DNA of 64,000 nucleotides from Physcia stellaris (lineage: Eukaryota; Ascomycota; Lecanoromycetes; Caliciales; Physciaceae): positions 186,001-250,000 of the forward strand of contig JABSSW010000047.1 of assembly GCA_018902385.1 (NCBI GenBank), given 5' to 3'. The translations under genes were made by a program, and so were the position numbers. This document shows, piece after piece, positions 47,176 to 60,159 of this stretch. Numbering within the stretch: position 1 is the stretch's first letter; every line of letters starts with the position of its first letter. The notes beneath the pieces are model-generated. The model worked only from the letters and a program-made list of their open reading frames with translations, was not told where the DNA came from and ran no database searches.

Positions 47176-49340
47176 AATCTGTAAAATTTATATTATGATT
47201 CGTGAAATGTATAACTTTTGTTCGAATATATTGTAACTTATAAATTTAAACGTTTCGTCAAAAATCTATTGTGCAAACGAATCAACGAAACAAAAACAAA
47301 ATGATGTATTGAACAATCTGCTTCAACGTCGTTTTGCGTAATACTTTGTTTTGTGCGAAACATGTCGCATGTCTTAATCATATGAAAATTCGTAATTGCG
47401 AAACTCGTTGTTCGTGCGCAATCATACGATTTGTATAATACAAATTACGAATCTTCGTCGAACGATATTGATCAAACTGTAAATTGATGTCTTGTACGAA
47501 ATGACAAAACTGAAAAGATTTGATGAAACAATATTCGATGCTTGTACAGCATGTTTTCTGAATCGATTTCAAATTCGATAAAACTGTTTTTCGAATGTTT
47601 GTTCATGTATACATTCAACATGTTAATCATCTTTCGATAAAGAAAAATAAATAAAACGATGAAATGATTTCTTGTTCAATTGCAAATTTTATTGCATGCT
47701 CATGATCTATTGCATGTTCATGATTCATTGCGAATTCGTCAAACATTTCGCATGTTCGTCAAATCTGTTGCGTGTTTCATCGAACGATTTGTATGTTCGT
47801 TGAATTCAAAATTCGTCAAATTCATGATTCGAAAACTCGCGAACTTTATTGTCGATATTTTTGCATATGTTTTGATTTTCGATAGAATTGAATTTATACG
47901 AACTCATTGTTCAAATTGCATTTTATGTGAAATCGTATTTTCGTTACGATGTATTCGTACGAATACATCGAAAATTCTGTTCTGATTGTGAATAATAAAA
48001 TCGATTGATTTTTTCGATTCGATGTGCTCGATACGATTTATGATGAAGAAATTTGAATTAAAAAATGTCAAAATCGAATTTTGATCGATATATTCATTTT
48101 GATTTTGTTGCATTCAAAGCAATTTCACGAAATCGATTGATTCAAATCAACTTTTAGAAACTTTTTTTCAAAAAGCGTTTGCAATTGTTTTAATTCAAAA
48201 ATGTTACTCGTACGAAATAAACGTCATAAATTCGAATTGACTGTCGTTTAAAATTGCAGTTTCGTGATTAAAAATTTGAAGCGAAACTGTTCAAATTCAG
48301 CGAAACATCACTTTTCAAATCGATTTTTTTATTGCAATCAATCATGCAAAGTTTTTTGCGACAACGCTTGATGATAATGTCAACAAAACTCGTCGCGAAA
48401 AGCTCATTGATGTTATTGCTTATTGTTTATTGCTTATTGAGTAATTCACTATACGATTTGCTCGAAAATGATCAATTGATTCAATTGTTGAATAATTCAA
48501 TGATTGTTTTTTTTTTGATCAGTTCTTGCAAAATCAACATTTTCGTTGTTGAAACGTCGTTCATACAATGTATTTTGATTGACTTCTTGTTAATCTTATC
48601 GAACGTGAATTTCTTATCGTTTTTTTGATTTGAAATTGTATTGCATTCGTATAAATTTTCGAACGTGTGTTTTTATCAAAATCGTCATATGATTTTTGAC
48701 GAAAACATTCTGTCACGTTTTTGTTGAAATCGTCGTTTCATCAATTATTGACGATGTTGTTCGTATTCTGACTCTTGATATTTTGCAAAGAAAACAAAAC
48801 GATCGAAATCGTTATTTTCGCGTTGTTTTTCGATGATTTGAATGTAAAAAATTCATTTTGCATGAATGTTTGACAAATTGCGCAAACTTTTTCAATTGTT
48901 TTGAAATTTTTGATTTATGATTATTGTTATGAATAGTCGAAAACTTGAAACGATTGACGCATATCGATGAAAACAACACGAAATCGAATGATAGAAGACT
49001 TGATATAAAATTTTTATTGCATCGAAATAATCTGTTTTTGAAACTTTGTTTTCGAAACTTTTTCATATAGTTTTTCGAACTCGTGTTTGTTTTTTAAATT
49101 GAACAATACGTGATAATATGACAATACAATCAGTCTGAATTGCGATATTTAATTGTATGTTGTAAACTTTTCGTTTTCGATTTGTCGTTCGTTTCAATTT
49201 TTGATGTCTGACGAGCGAGTTTCTCGTTCAATTCGAATTTCGAAAACGTAACACGCGTTCAGTCGTTAAAAACACTCAATCGCTTGATTGCTAACTATAC
49301 ACGAATGATGTTAATTTGATGATTATGATAATTATTAGAA

Positions 49341-49639
49341 TGTAAAACTCGTAAAATAATGACATCAAAGATGTATAACAAAAAACAGAATAATTTCTAA
49401 ACTAATAATTGCAAAATTAATTGTCTTGCAAATCTTCATATATATAAACAATTAATCTGTTGAATTGTACGAATTCGCAAATTATCGCGCATGAATATTC
49501 ATGCGATATTCGAAATGTGAATTCTGTTAATTGCAAATCGAAACTGTTCGTTTCGCGATGTAATCGATTTGATGTTTCGAATTTGCTTGACGAAATTCGA
49601 CTCGCACTGTTTGCAAATTTGAATTTTGAATTTCTTACA
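49341..49639 (-). repeat. LTR of old element B, 5' copy (mutated)
   Basis: 299 bp partner of 37266-37564, starting TGTAAA on the + strand and ending TTCTTACA. Confidence 0.88.
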
Positions 49640-51791
49640 ATTTCGCATATTGATTTGATTGTATCGATTGAAAAAAACGAACAATTGATCGATTTTTTGA
49701 CATGTTGTTCGCGCACGTGTTCGCGAAATTTTTTCTTAAAATTGAAATTTGAATTGCAACGCATGCAGATGATTTTTGCAATTTTGATTTTCGCAAATGA
49801 AATATTTGCGAAATCGATTCGTAACGTATCAATTCATTCATTTAGCGATGTTGATTTCATGATTGTTTGTTTATCGAATCAAATATCGAAAACAAAATTT
49901 CAAAAACAAATGAACAATAACATAAACAAATTTGATTTTCGATATAAATGTTGACATTGTTGAAAATGTTGCAAAAATTTCGCGAATTCGCCGAAACGTC
50001 GATTTTCACATGTAAAAATTGAATCGAAAATTTCGATATTTTGAATTGTTGATGTTGATTTTGTTGTTTTTTCTGTTTTCAATTTTTTCGATTTGACTCG
50101 TTTAGCGTTTTTGATTGCGTTGAATTTGATTTTTTTCGCGATTTTCAAAATATTGAATTTTTGTCGTTTTCGAACAGCAAACGAAATAAATATTGCTGAT
50201 TTCTCGACGAATTCGTTCGTATATTTTTCAAGAAATTGCAAAACGAATTCGTATGTTTGTTGATTTTGAACATCACATGATGAATATTGTAAACGATGTG
50301 AATTTCAAATTTCGTAATGTAATTGACATCATTGACAACGATTCATTTTTTGTTGTTTTTGCGAAGCGAATGAAATAAACGAAATAATCGAATTGATTCA
50401 ATCTGAATTTGTTGAGTTTTTCAAGATTTGACACGTTGATTTCGATGCAAAAATTGAAAAAAACGAATTATTGTTTTGTTTGAAAAGAAATGCATTCGTC
50501 AAAATTATATCGAATTCGTGAAATTTCGCAATTTCAGTTCGTTTTCGAATTTTTCGTTTTTGTTGTTTTGAAATCATCGTTCATGCGAAAAAAAAAAAAC
50601 GATTTGTTAAGAAATGAAATACGTTTTCGAATTGATTTTTCGACGTTGAAGATGATTCGAATATTGAATACTGAAAAAAAATTTTGCAAAATTGAAATGA
50701 TGTTGTTTTTATCGCAAAAATTGAAAATAAAAATCAATTTGCTAAACAAACAAATGTGATTTCAGAATATTTTCAAACAAGAAAGATGATGTGAATATCG
50801 AATTCAAACGTTGATCAAGATTTGAACAATCTTTTTGATCGATACTGAAATTATCGTTGAAATCAGAAAATATGATCGATCGATAAAAAAAACAAATATG
50901 TTTTGAAAATGTTTTCGAAAAAGATAAATGATTTCGATATTGAGATAACGTGAATATTGAAAATCTCTAAACTCGAAATGATATCGACTTTTTGACGTGA
51001 TATCGAGTTCATCGAATGAATGAAAGAAAAACACGAATTTAATAAATCGATGAATATGTTTTTGAGCTGATTTTCAAACAAAGAAAATAGTTTCGATGTT
51101 GATGTGTTGAATCGAAATATGTGAACTTTTTGACTTGATATCTGAGTCGATTTCGAAATTTTCTGATTGAGTATTGAAATTATCGAGCAGATAGAAGAGA
51201 ACGATCGAGTTGCTGATAAAATAAATAAAATTCTGAAAAATTCTCGAAAAAGATAGATGATTCGAGTTCGACTGAAAAGATGAAAGTTTTATCGATAATT
51301 TCTGATCTTTGATCAGATATTTTCGAAAATTTCTGACATGATGTTTTCGTGATGTAGAGAATTTCGTTGACTTGATGATTTAGATTTGATTTGTTGATAT
51401 GTAATGATTATGAAATCAATGACGAAAAAGACGTCGTTGTTTTCGCTACTGTCAATGATCATAAATTTCGACGTTTTATTCAGTTCGTCGCTTCGATCGA
51501 TAACAAAACAATTTCGTTTTCGCTAAAACATCGAAATGACTTTTTCGTGAAAATTCACACTCGAAATTGTTGTTTTCTTTATGAGTGATTTGCGTGAAAT
51601 AAAATTTCGTTGCTTTCATTCAAATCGTTTAGATTTTTGATTTCACGTGAGCAGAATTACGTCGTTCTCGCTAGCACGTCTAGAATTTAATGAGTGACGT
51701 TTTAGATTTTCGCGTTTGTTTGAGATTTTGTTTATTGAATAAATTGTCGTATTTCGAACAACTTGAAAAAATTAAAATGATTTCGATATAA

Positions 51792-51985
51792 TGTGAAATG
51801 TCATGCATTGATATGATATTAATACATAATTACACGAAAATATCGAAATGAAAAACAAATACATGAAAATTTGCAAAAACATATGTAAAAAATTTGATCA
51901 TAAACGAATTTCGATTCTGTCATTCGATGTGATAAGATAAAAATGTTAATTTTGTCAGATGTTGAATTCGATGCACGCTCGTCAC
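51792..51985. repeat. LTR of element A, right copy
   Basis: 194 bp partner of the left LTR, same orientation, followed by TTGTT. Confidence 0.92.
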
Positions 51986-52326
51986 ATTGTTAACATTTAA
52001 AACAAAACGTATTAATCAATTGTCACAAGCATTTTCGAAATCGTACGAATTTCAAAAAATTGTAACATCAATTTTTCGACGATAAAAAGATCGAATTATC
52101 AATCATCGAACATTTTCAACAATTATTGTATGCAACAACAAAAAAAAAGATGAAAAAAACTTGATAAAAAATTCAACGCATTTACGAATCAATCAACGTC
52201 GCAATATTTCGATATTTGAACACGAAAATTTTATCGAAAAAACATAAATGATGTAAAACATGAATCGACGAATATTTTCATTTTGACAATCACATCATTT
52301 CTCGTGAAAAAAACAATAACGTTATT

Positions 52327-52992
52327 TTGAAAACAACATTACGTAATTTTCAAAACGATTTTGATATCGTTGTTAAACGAATTTTTGATATTTGCGATCG
52401 TCAACGATTTGAATACAATCGTGTTTTAATTTACGTTCGTCAGAATTTTTCTGATCGTTTCAATAAAATCATATTTCGAAATTTTCGAATTTTGATATCA
52501 TCATTTGCACTCATTAAAATCAAAAAACAATACGATATATTGTTGAATGTTCGCGATAACAACGTCGAATTGTTTTTTTGTTCAAAACGATTTCAAAACA
52601 TCATGAATTTGCTTTGCGTTCACATCATTCAAAAACGTATAATCGATGTTAACAATGAAAAAATTTTAAAATTCAACGACGTTAATTTTCATTGACGACT
52701 TTACAAATCGATACGTCATTTCGTTGAATCAATAAAATTCGTGAAAATTGAAATTACAATGAAAAAAATGTTTACACATGATTCATTACTCGATATACAG
52801 AATTCGAAAAAAATCAAAAACAAAAATCGTTCAAAACATGCATTTAATCGATCGAAAACAATTATTGATCAAAATCGTTTTGAACAACGTTTTCGAACGA
52901 TGAAACAATTTACACAACGAAATTTTTCGATTTTCGAATATGCGCAATTCATTGATTTCACAATTGACGAAAATATCATGAATCGTGCTTGA
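52327..52992 (+). pseudogene. MULE transposase C-terminal fragment with SWIM-like zinc finger
   Basis: Two adjacent open frames (52327-52695 and 52741-52992). The first has ELFFCSKRFQNIMNLLCVHI, which fits the SWIM zinc-finger spacing CxC-n-CxH with its second Cys replaced by Lys or lost. The second is Lys/Arg/Asn rich, like the tail of these proteins. The tail resumes beyond the Gypsy insertion at about 59703-59916, which is Asn/Ser/Thr rich. Mutated and inactive. Confidence 0.55.
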
Positions 52993-53210
52993 ATAAACGT
53001 ATTATTGACTAGTTAGACGAAGACAATAAGTCTGCAGAAGCAAGTAGATACAAAATGATGAAATTGTAAACAATGTGCGAGCGTCAAGTCTCAAATCACG
53101 CTAATCTCGTCAGAAAATTAAAGCATAATTCGATTCAGACATATTTGTTTAATCATTTATCATATCAATTATCTATTTGTCAAATCTATTTGTCAAACAT
53201 GTTCGTAACA
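52974..53210 (-). repeat. 3' LTR of Gypsy element C
   Basis: 237 bp, TATCATGAATCG ... TCGTAACA on the + strand, with GAAAA immediately before. Confidence 0.9.
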
Positions 53211-56200
53211 TTATTTCTTTTTTTTCGCGAGCGTCGTTTCGACGATTCGTTGTTGTTTCGAAATTTGAAAACGTTGTTGAGAATTTTGTGAAAAATTTTG
53301 TTAATCAATTCGTATGACGACAGAATTCAAAAATTTCACGATCATCATTTTTCATTTTTCAGTGTTTTATTGTCATCTCAACGTTCGATAAAATTTGACG
53401 ACAGTTTCTGAAAATGTTTTTGACACGATTCAACTTTTTATGCGATGTAAGTTCTGATTGTAAATAACATCGAAATGATAATAAAAACTGAATTGTTGAA
53501 TAAAGATCGTGAAATCAAAAACGAATGAATGAACATTGAATTCGTGATTTCAGATGTTAATTGAAAATAGTTTCGATTAATGTCAACATGACGATTTTTT
53601 TTCGAAAACGACGACGATTCGTTGAGAAATCTGAATCGTTGACGACGATTTGAAATATTGAAATCAACGTTTTGAACGATTTTGAATTTGTTGTCGTGAA
53701 ATGATTACGATGAAAATCGTTTATCATATCGCGAACATTATCGAATTTTTCGTTGTCGATGTAATATCACGTTCGATCATGAAATCAGTTCGATCAATTG
53801 ACACGATATTGAAAACGATTGTAATGATATCGAAATTTCAAAATATCGTTCATTTTTCATTCGAAATTTTCGTTGACTATGACGAAATCAAACGATTCAT
53901 TGATTTGATTTTCGAATGAATCACGAAAATTTTTGCGCAAAAATCAACAATGAAACACATCGTAAATACGCATGATTTCAAACAATTCGAGTCGATAAAA
54001 ATTGCTCATACGTTGTAATATTTTGTAAAGATTTAGTTTTTTGTCATCGAATTTGTCAAACGATTTGATCGTTTTGATGTTTCGTCGATCGAGAAAAACG
54101 AAATTTTTTTCGACATAATTTACGATTTTTCGATGTTTGTTGATTTGAATTGTCATACGTTTTTGAATCATTTTTGCATAATTTCGTACGTAATTGAAAA
54201 TATTTTGTATCGTGTCGATGATATTTTTTGCTTTGACGATCAAAAGTCGTTTTTTCGTTGTAACATACGAAATAAAATTTGATGAGAAACTCATACGAAA
54301 ATGAAATTTCTTATTGATGAAAAATGATAATAATTTTGTTGTTGCAAATATCGCGTTGTTGTTTGCAAATTCGATCATGAACAATCAAACGTTTCAATCG
54401 TTTTGTATGTAATTGCAATATTGTCGCAATTGTTTTTCGATATTTTGATTGATTTTTTCGATTTGTTCATCGATTTCTGAATGAAAAACGATGAAAAATT
54501 TACATTTGATGTCGAGAATTTTGCAAAATGCTTGTCAAACGAATGATATGAATTGAGATTTTCGATTTGACGTTATAGAAAAAAATAATTCATGCGTACG
54601 AAACACGTAATTGATAAATATTTTGATCGTGATTTTCGCATTTGTATTTTCATCGTTGACGATGCAAAACACGTAATGACGTTTTTTATTAAATTTGTCG
54701 ATTATCGTGCAAATGACGTTATGATCGTGAGCGTCGAACAATTCGATAATAAAATTCATGAATATGTCGATTCAACGTTGCAAAGAAATGATCAAAAAAA
54801 TGAATAAATCATTTTTTCGATTTTTGAAAATTTTCGTACGTTGACATTCATGACAATTGCGTACGTATCGACGAACGAATTTGCGCATGTTGAATCAATA
54901 ATAATCGCGACGTATAAAATTTTTTATACGATTGAAATTTGAATGTTTCGAAATCGAAAATTCATGAATTTCTTTGAAAAAATCAACGAGTAAAAAAACG
55001 TCGACAAGCATTCATAGTCGATTATTTCGATATAAAACATCGTTTTTTTCATTGCAGTTTCGTAAGTCGACGTCGTTCATTGATGTGAAATTTTGTTCGA
55101 TGATTTCACGATATGTCGTGCAATCATCGTCAATTTTATTGACAATCAAAATTCGTTCGTAAATAGATTCGTCAGATTTTATCGCGTGAATTTCGAGTCG
55201 TTTTGAAATGAACAATATTTGTTCTCGATATTGATGTCGCTCATCAATTTCGTCTTTGAATCGAAAATCAAACATACGAATCAAAACATTTGTTTTAACG
55301 TTTTGAGTTTCGAATTGAAACTGAATGACAATGTTGAATTTCGAAAAAATTTCTGTTCAACGAATTTGACGAAAAGTGAATTTTTTTGACGTTATGAAAA
55401 TTTTCAATCTTTTGTGATCGATGAAGATTTTGATCGATTTTTCAATGTTTTCGAATTCAAAACGTCAATGTTCTAAACAGCGAATAATGACTAGTAACTT
55501 TTTGTCATAAATTTCGTAATTGCATTCGATTGAAATCATGTTGCGACTGTAAAAAGCAACGAGATGCAACACTTTTTCGTCGTCATATTGAGATAATATT
55601 TTTGCATTGACGTAATCAAAAAAGTCGATTTTCAAAATGACTTGTTTTGTTCGATCGTAATGTCGTAATATGAGAATTTTCGTCATCGTTTTCTTGAAAA
55701 GATTGAAGACTTTTTCGACTTTTTCAGTTCATTCGAAATTCACAAATTTCTTGATCATTCGAGTGAAAATTCGAACTTTTTTCGAAAAGTCACGAATGAA
55801 TCGTCTGTAGAAATTGACGAAATTCACAAAAATCTGTATTTTTTTCAAATTCGTAAAACGTTTTCAATTGACAATGATTTTTATTTTTTTCGAATTTATG
55901 CGAAAATCATTTATCGATAATATGACGTTCAAAAATGTCATTTTTTTTTTGAAAAACTCGCACTTCTCAATATTCACTTGTAATTCGATTTTTTTGAATC
56001 TTTTCAACATTTTACGAACGTGAACGATGTGCTTTTTTTTGAATTTGCTGTAAATGAGAATATCATTTAAATAGATTTGACAAAAATCGTTCAAAAAGTT
56101 GAATAACAAATCGTTCATGTAATGTTGTCAATTCGCGAATTCGTTGATCAATTCGAAAAATAAAACTCGATATTTGTATGATTTCATGAAAATAACGAAC

Positions 56201-59200
56201 GTGATGAGTTTTTCACTTTTTTCATTCATTCGAAATTTGTTGAAAATCGATATAATATTCAGCTTGATCAGATATTTGCAATCTTGCATTTTGATTAGAA
56301 TTTTTTCGATCAAAAGAATGAAATATCGATTGCGTTTCGTGATGTGATTAAATCGTCGATAATTCACACACAAACGTAATTGATCGTTCGATTTGATTGC
56401 AAATAAAACGAACGAAACGTATGCAATTTGATTGAATACGATAAAATTCTTTTGAAAATTATTTTTCAGATATTTTTTGAGTTTTTGAAATTTGAGTTCG
56501 AACAAAAAATATATTTTGTTTCGAGACAATGAATTGCTATCGCTTAGAAATTCGATTTTGTGATCGTAAAATCGATGCGATAACAATTCAATTGTTTTTT
56601 GAAAATCGAATATTTTTGACAAATATCTGAAATACTTGAATATTTTTTTCATTATGCGTTCAAAAATCGATTTGATTTGTTCATGTTTCAAAATTTCTTT
56701 GATCATGACAGCAATTTTCAACGATTCAGAATTTGTTCGCAATGTTTTGAGCGCGAAATCGATTTGATTGATCGTAATGAAAAAATATTGTATTTTTTGC
56801 TTTTTATTTTTGAAATCGACGAATAAACAGAAAAAAATTGCATCAATCATCGCGATATTCATTGAATCATTTGAGTTCAATTTCGATAATGAAAGAATTT
56901 CGAATTGTTGTTTTTTGATTTTTCAACGTTTGTTGCGTTGTCTTTTCAAATTTTTTTTTTTGATGAATGTCGTTTTCGTAATTGTTGTGATATCAATTTT
57001 TGAATCATTTGATTCGATAATTGACGATTCGTTATCGTCATCGACGTTCGAATGAATTGAACATTCGAAACATTTCGAATCGAATACATCTGACTCGTTC
57101 TCAACTGTGAGAAATAAAAACGTGATTTTGAAACGAAATAAAATGATATATCGAGATTTTATTATCGTTATATGTTTCGAATTGTTTTTTTGCGATAACA
57201 CGATATCACGACGTCAATTAAATACATTTCATCGACGATTTGATTTGAGAGTTTTCAAACGTCGAATTTGAACAATTTGATTGAATATATTGTCATGATG
57301 ATTGCATTTGAACGATTTGAAAATCAATTTATCGTAAATCATGTTCAATATGATTTTATGTTTGTTCATTCACGATTTTTTTAAAATTATCGAATGATTA
57401 TTCAAATCGATGATTAACAAAAAAGCGATCAATTCGAAATGCAATTTTATCGTTAATTTAGAATATATGACGTGAATTATTGAAAAAATTTGACGATCGT
57501 CGAATTCAATCAATGATTTCGATTTTAATAAAAATACGAATTTCATGTTCAACATGTTGCATACAAATTGCGCGATTTTTTTATCAATGAATGCATAATC
57601 AATTGCATCAATGTTTATTAAAGTTTCTAGTTTATGTCTATTATCGTTGAATGATAACGTACAATTGATGATTAAAAATCGCTTGATGAAAAAATCAAAC
57701 AAATCATCGTTGTGAATAAAGAAAATTTTTAAACATTCATCAATCGCGTTTTTGATATGAATTGTTAATTTTTCGAATCAAAATCATTTGACTCGACGAC
57801 TAAATTCATGTACGATATTTGCATTTTGTGTCAATGACGTTTTTGATGTTTGTGATCGTTCGAACATTTTTTTCAAACGTGATTCAATTCGTCACATGTG
57901 AAACATTTGTTCGTGACGATCAGTTTGTCGATCATCGAATCACGAATCTTGATTTCAACGTTGAAATGTAAATGAACTGTAAATTTCACGAAAAAAATCG
58001 AGATGACAAATTTCGTAAAAAGCATCGAAATCGAGACGACAAAAATTGATTTGAATTGAAACAATTCAAAACGTTGTTGACGTGTCGCGATTTTTTTTTT
58101 TCGAAAATTCGATTGTCGATTGTATATTTGTTGCAAAATGATTCGAATTTCATCGAGCGTGATAAATTCACGTGAATATACATTCATCGTTTTTTTCAAA
58201 TTTCAGAAAATTTTGTTCATCAATTTCTCGATTTTGATGATTTCGTTATAGTCAATTGAATTGCTAAAACGAAGAAAAATGAAATAAAAAAACTGAAAAT
58301 TTTGAGTATTCATGATCAATGCTCGAAATTGATTACGCATATTGCGTTTGAAATCAAAATTTTCGTAAATAATGTTCAAGAATTTCAACATCATATGTCA
58401 GATTTTGAAATGATTCATATCAATATCACGAATCGATTGTATGTGATCATCGACATCATTTTCAATTCAATCAATCACAATAGTGATCGCGATCATGTTC
58501 GTGTCGTAATGATCAACGTTGATCGTCATTTTATCGTGTATTTTTGTTTTTCAAACACGTCAAATGAATTTTACTTCATCGATGAATTTAAAAAAATCTG
58601 AATGTGTTTTGAAACGTCGTTTGTTTTTTTGAGAAAAATTAATTACGTTGATTTCATCGTCGTTTTTTTCATCGTCGACGTCAAAATTTCGTGCACGATC
58701 GCGAGTTTTGATCAACAAAACGTCGTGATTTTTTTTCAAAAAAATGTAATTTTTTTGCTTGATCAGAAGTAAATCACGTTGTTTTTCGTATTCGTTTTTC
58801 AAAATGTTCAATTTTCGACGAATTTCATTTAATTCGACATTCGTATTGATCAGTTCGTCACGATCGACGTTGACAATATTGTACAAGTTTTGATATTGAG
58901 TCAAAACGTTCAAATAATTGTCACGATCGATGCGTAATCGATCAAATTTCTTTAAAAAATCGACGATTTTATGATTGATTCATCACTTCAACTGATCGAT
59001 GATGACGATATTCAGAAAATGAATGATTTTTTCATTTTTCATTTTTATGAAATCGATCGTTGATACAAATCGACGACGTTTGAATTGATCAACGAAATTC
59101 TCGTCAGAAAAATTGTCGTTAATTTCATGCAACATACGATTCACGTTGACGCGTAACGTTTTGAAACGTTGTTTCATCGAAATAGAAAATTCGAAAAAAG

Positions 59201-59460
59201 TTGTTTCGTGATGACTTCGAGCCATAACTGAAAATGAAAAATTGAAGATGATAAAAAAAAAAAAAAAAAAAATCGAATCAATTTTCGTCTTTTATCGTCG
59301 AAAATTTCGTCGTTGTCTCGTCAGAAAAATTTTCAAATCATTTGTTTGATCAGCAAAATTTTTCGTCGTTTGTCTCGTCAAAAGAATTTGATCGATTTGA
59401 AATTTTATTTTTGAACGTTCGCGTATCTCGACGAGCGATAAAAATGAAAATTTATTGTAA

Positions 59461-59697
59461 TATCATGAATCGTGCTTGAATAAACGTATTATTGATTAGC
59501 TAAACGAAAACAATAAGTTTGCAAAAACAAATAGATACAAAATGATGAAATTGTAAACAATGTGCGAACGTCAAATTTCAAATCACGTTAATTTCGTCAG
59601 AAAATTAAAACATAATTCGATTCAGACATATTTGTCTAATCATTTATCATATCAACTATTTATTTGTCAGATTTATCTGTCAGACATGCTCGTAACA
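59461..59697 (-). repeat. 5' LTR of Gypsy element C
   Basis: 237 bp partner of 52974-53210, followed by GAAAA. Confidence 0.9.
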
Positions 59698-60159
59698 GAA
59701 AACGAAATTCAAATGTTTTTTAATCAATCGTTTTCTAATCAATACACGATTATGTCATTTTTTTCAAATCAATTTTACAACATGTTTACAACTCAATATT
59801 CGAACGAATTCACAAATTCAACGATGATTTCGACGACGTTTTCAACAATCGATCGCAAACGAACAAATAACAACAACATTATGAATAATATCAAACGAAC
59901 AAAGAAAACGAACTAAAAACTGATATGAAAAGCGAAAAATCGACGAAAAGAAAAAAATGTGCAAATCGTCGATTTGCGATCAAAAAAATTTCTGATTGAT
60001 CGAACAAAATCAAATAAATCAAATGAACGAAAATTTTCATACAAAATTCGATGACGTCACGATCAAATGTATGTAAAAATTAAAACATCAATGTTTGTTT
60101 GCAAAATGATCGAAAAACGAACATTTGATTTTCATACATTGATTCGAACATATCGAATT

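Larger units (their letters stand above)
37266..49639 (-). mobile_element. Old copy of LTR element B (fossil), nested in A and itself interrupted
   Basis: Same family as the fresh element at 38876-45234 but in reverse orientation and heavily mutated. LTRs of 299 bp at 49341-49639 (5') and 37266-37564 (3') are recognisably the fresh LTR reverse-complemented. Flanks GTTTC (37261-37265) and ATTTC (49640-49644) are a 5-bp target duplication with one transition. Own length without the insert is about 6.0 kb, close to the 6.36 kb of the fresh copy. Internal landmarks match in order: a block near 47.9-48.1 kb corresponds to 40.6-40.8 kb in the fresh element, a short tandem array at 47.04-47.17 kb to 41.57-41.66 kb, and 38.0-38.1 kb to about 44.4-44.5 kb. 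No coding potential is left. Confidence 0.88.
33910..51985. mobile_element. LTR element A (fossil), outer LTR layer, own length about 5.7 kb
   Basis: LTR retrotransposon relic defined by direct repeats at 33910-34104 and 51792-51985 that begin TGTGAAATG and end GTCACA, flanked by a perfect 5-bp target duplication TTGTT (33905-33909 and 51986-51990). After removal of the nested family-B copies its own DNA is 33910-37265 plus 49640-51985. The whole of it is strongly AT-shifted and broken many times. Minus-strand frames in 34.1-37.3 kb and near 49.7 kb hold Cys/His-rich finger-like stretches of gag type. I found no reverse transcriptase, RNase H or integrase, so it may be a non-autonomous type. 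The two LTRs differ at only a handful of positions, almost all transitions. Confidence 0.85.
52974..59697 (-). mobile_element. Ty3/Gypsy LTR retrotransposon C (fossil), 6.7 kb
   Basis: Minus-strand element inserted in the MULE. LTRs of 237 bp at 59461-59697 (5') and 52974-53210 (3'), reading TGTTACG ... CATGATA on the minus strand; 5-bp duplication GAAAA at 52969-52973 and 59698-59702. Domain order fits Ty3/Gypsy. Gag-like coiled coil lies at about 59.2-58.6 kb and a zinc-knuckle remnant at about 57.9 kb. An aspartic protease-like region is at 57.7-57.4 kb, and reverse transcriptase at 56.9-55.9 kb with the YLNDILIYS form of the active-site box. RNase H follows at about 55.7-55.5 kb and integrase at about 54.8-53.9 kb. 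It is full length in extent but strongly AT-shifted and broken many times. LTR divergence is almost all transitions, so the true age is hard to read. Confidence 0.9.
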
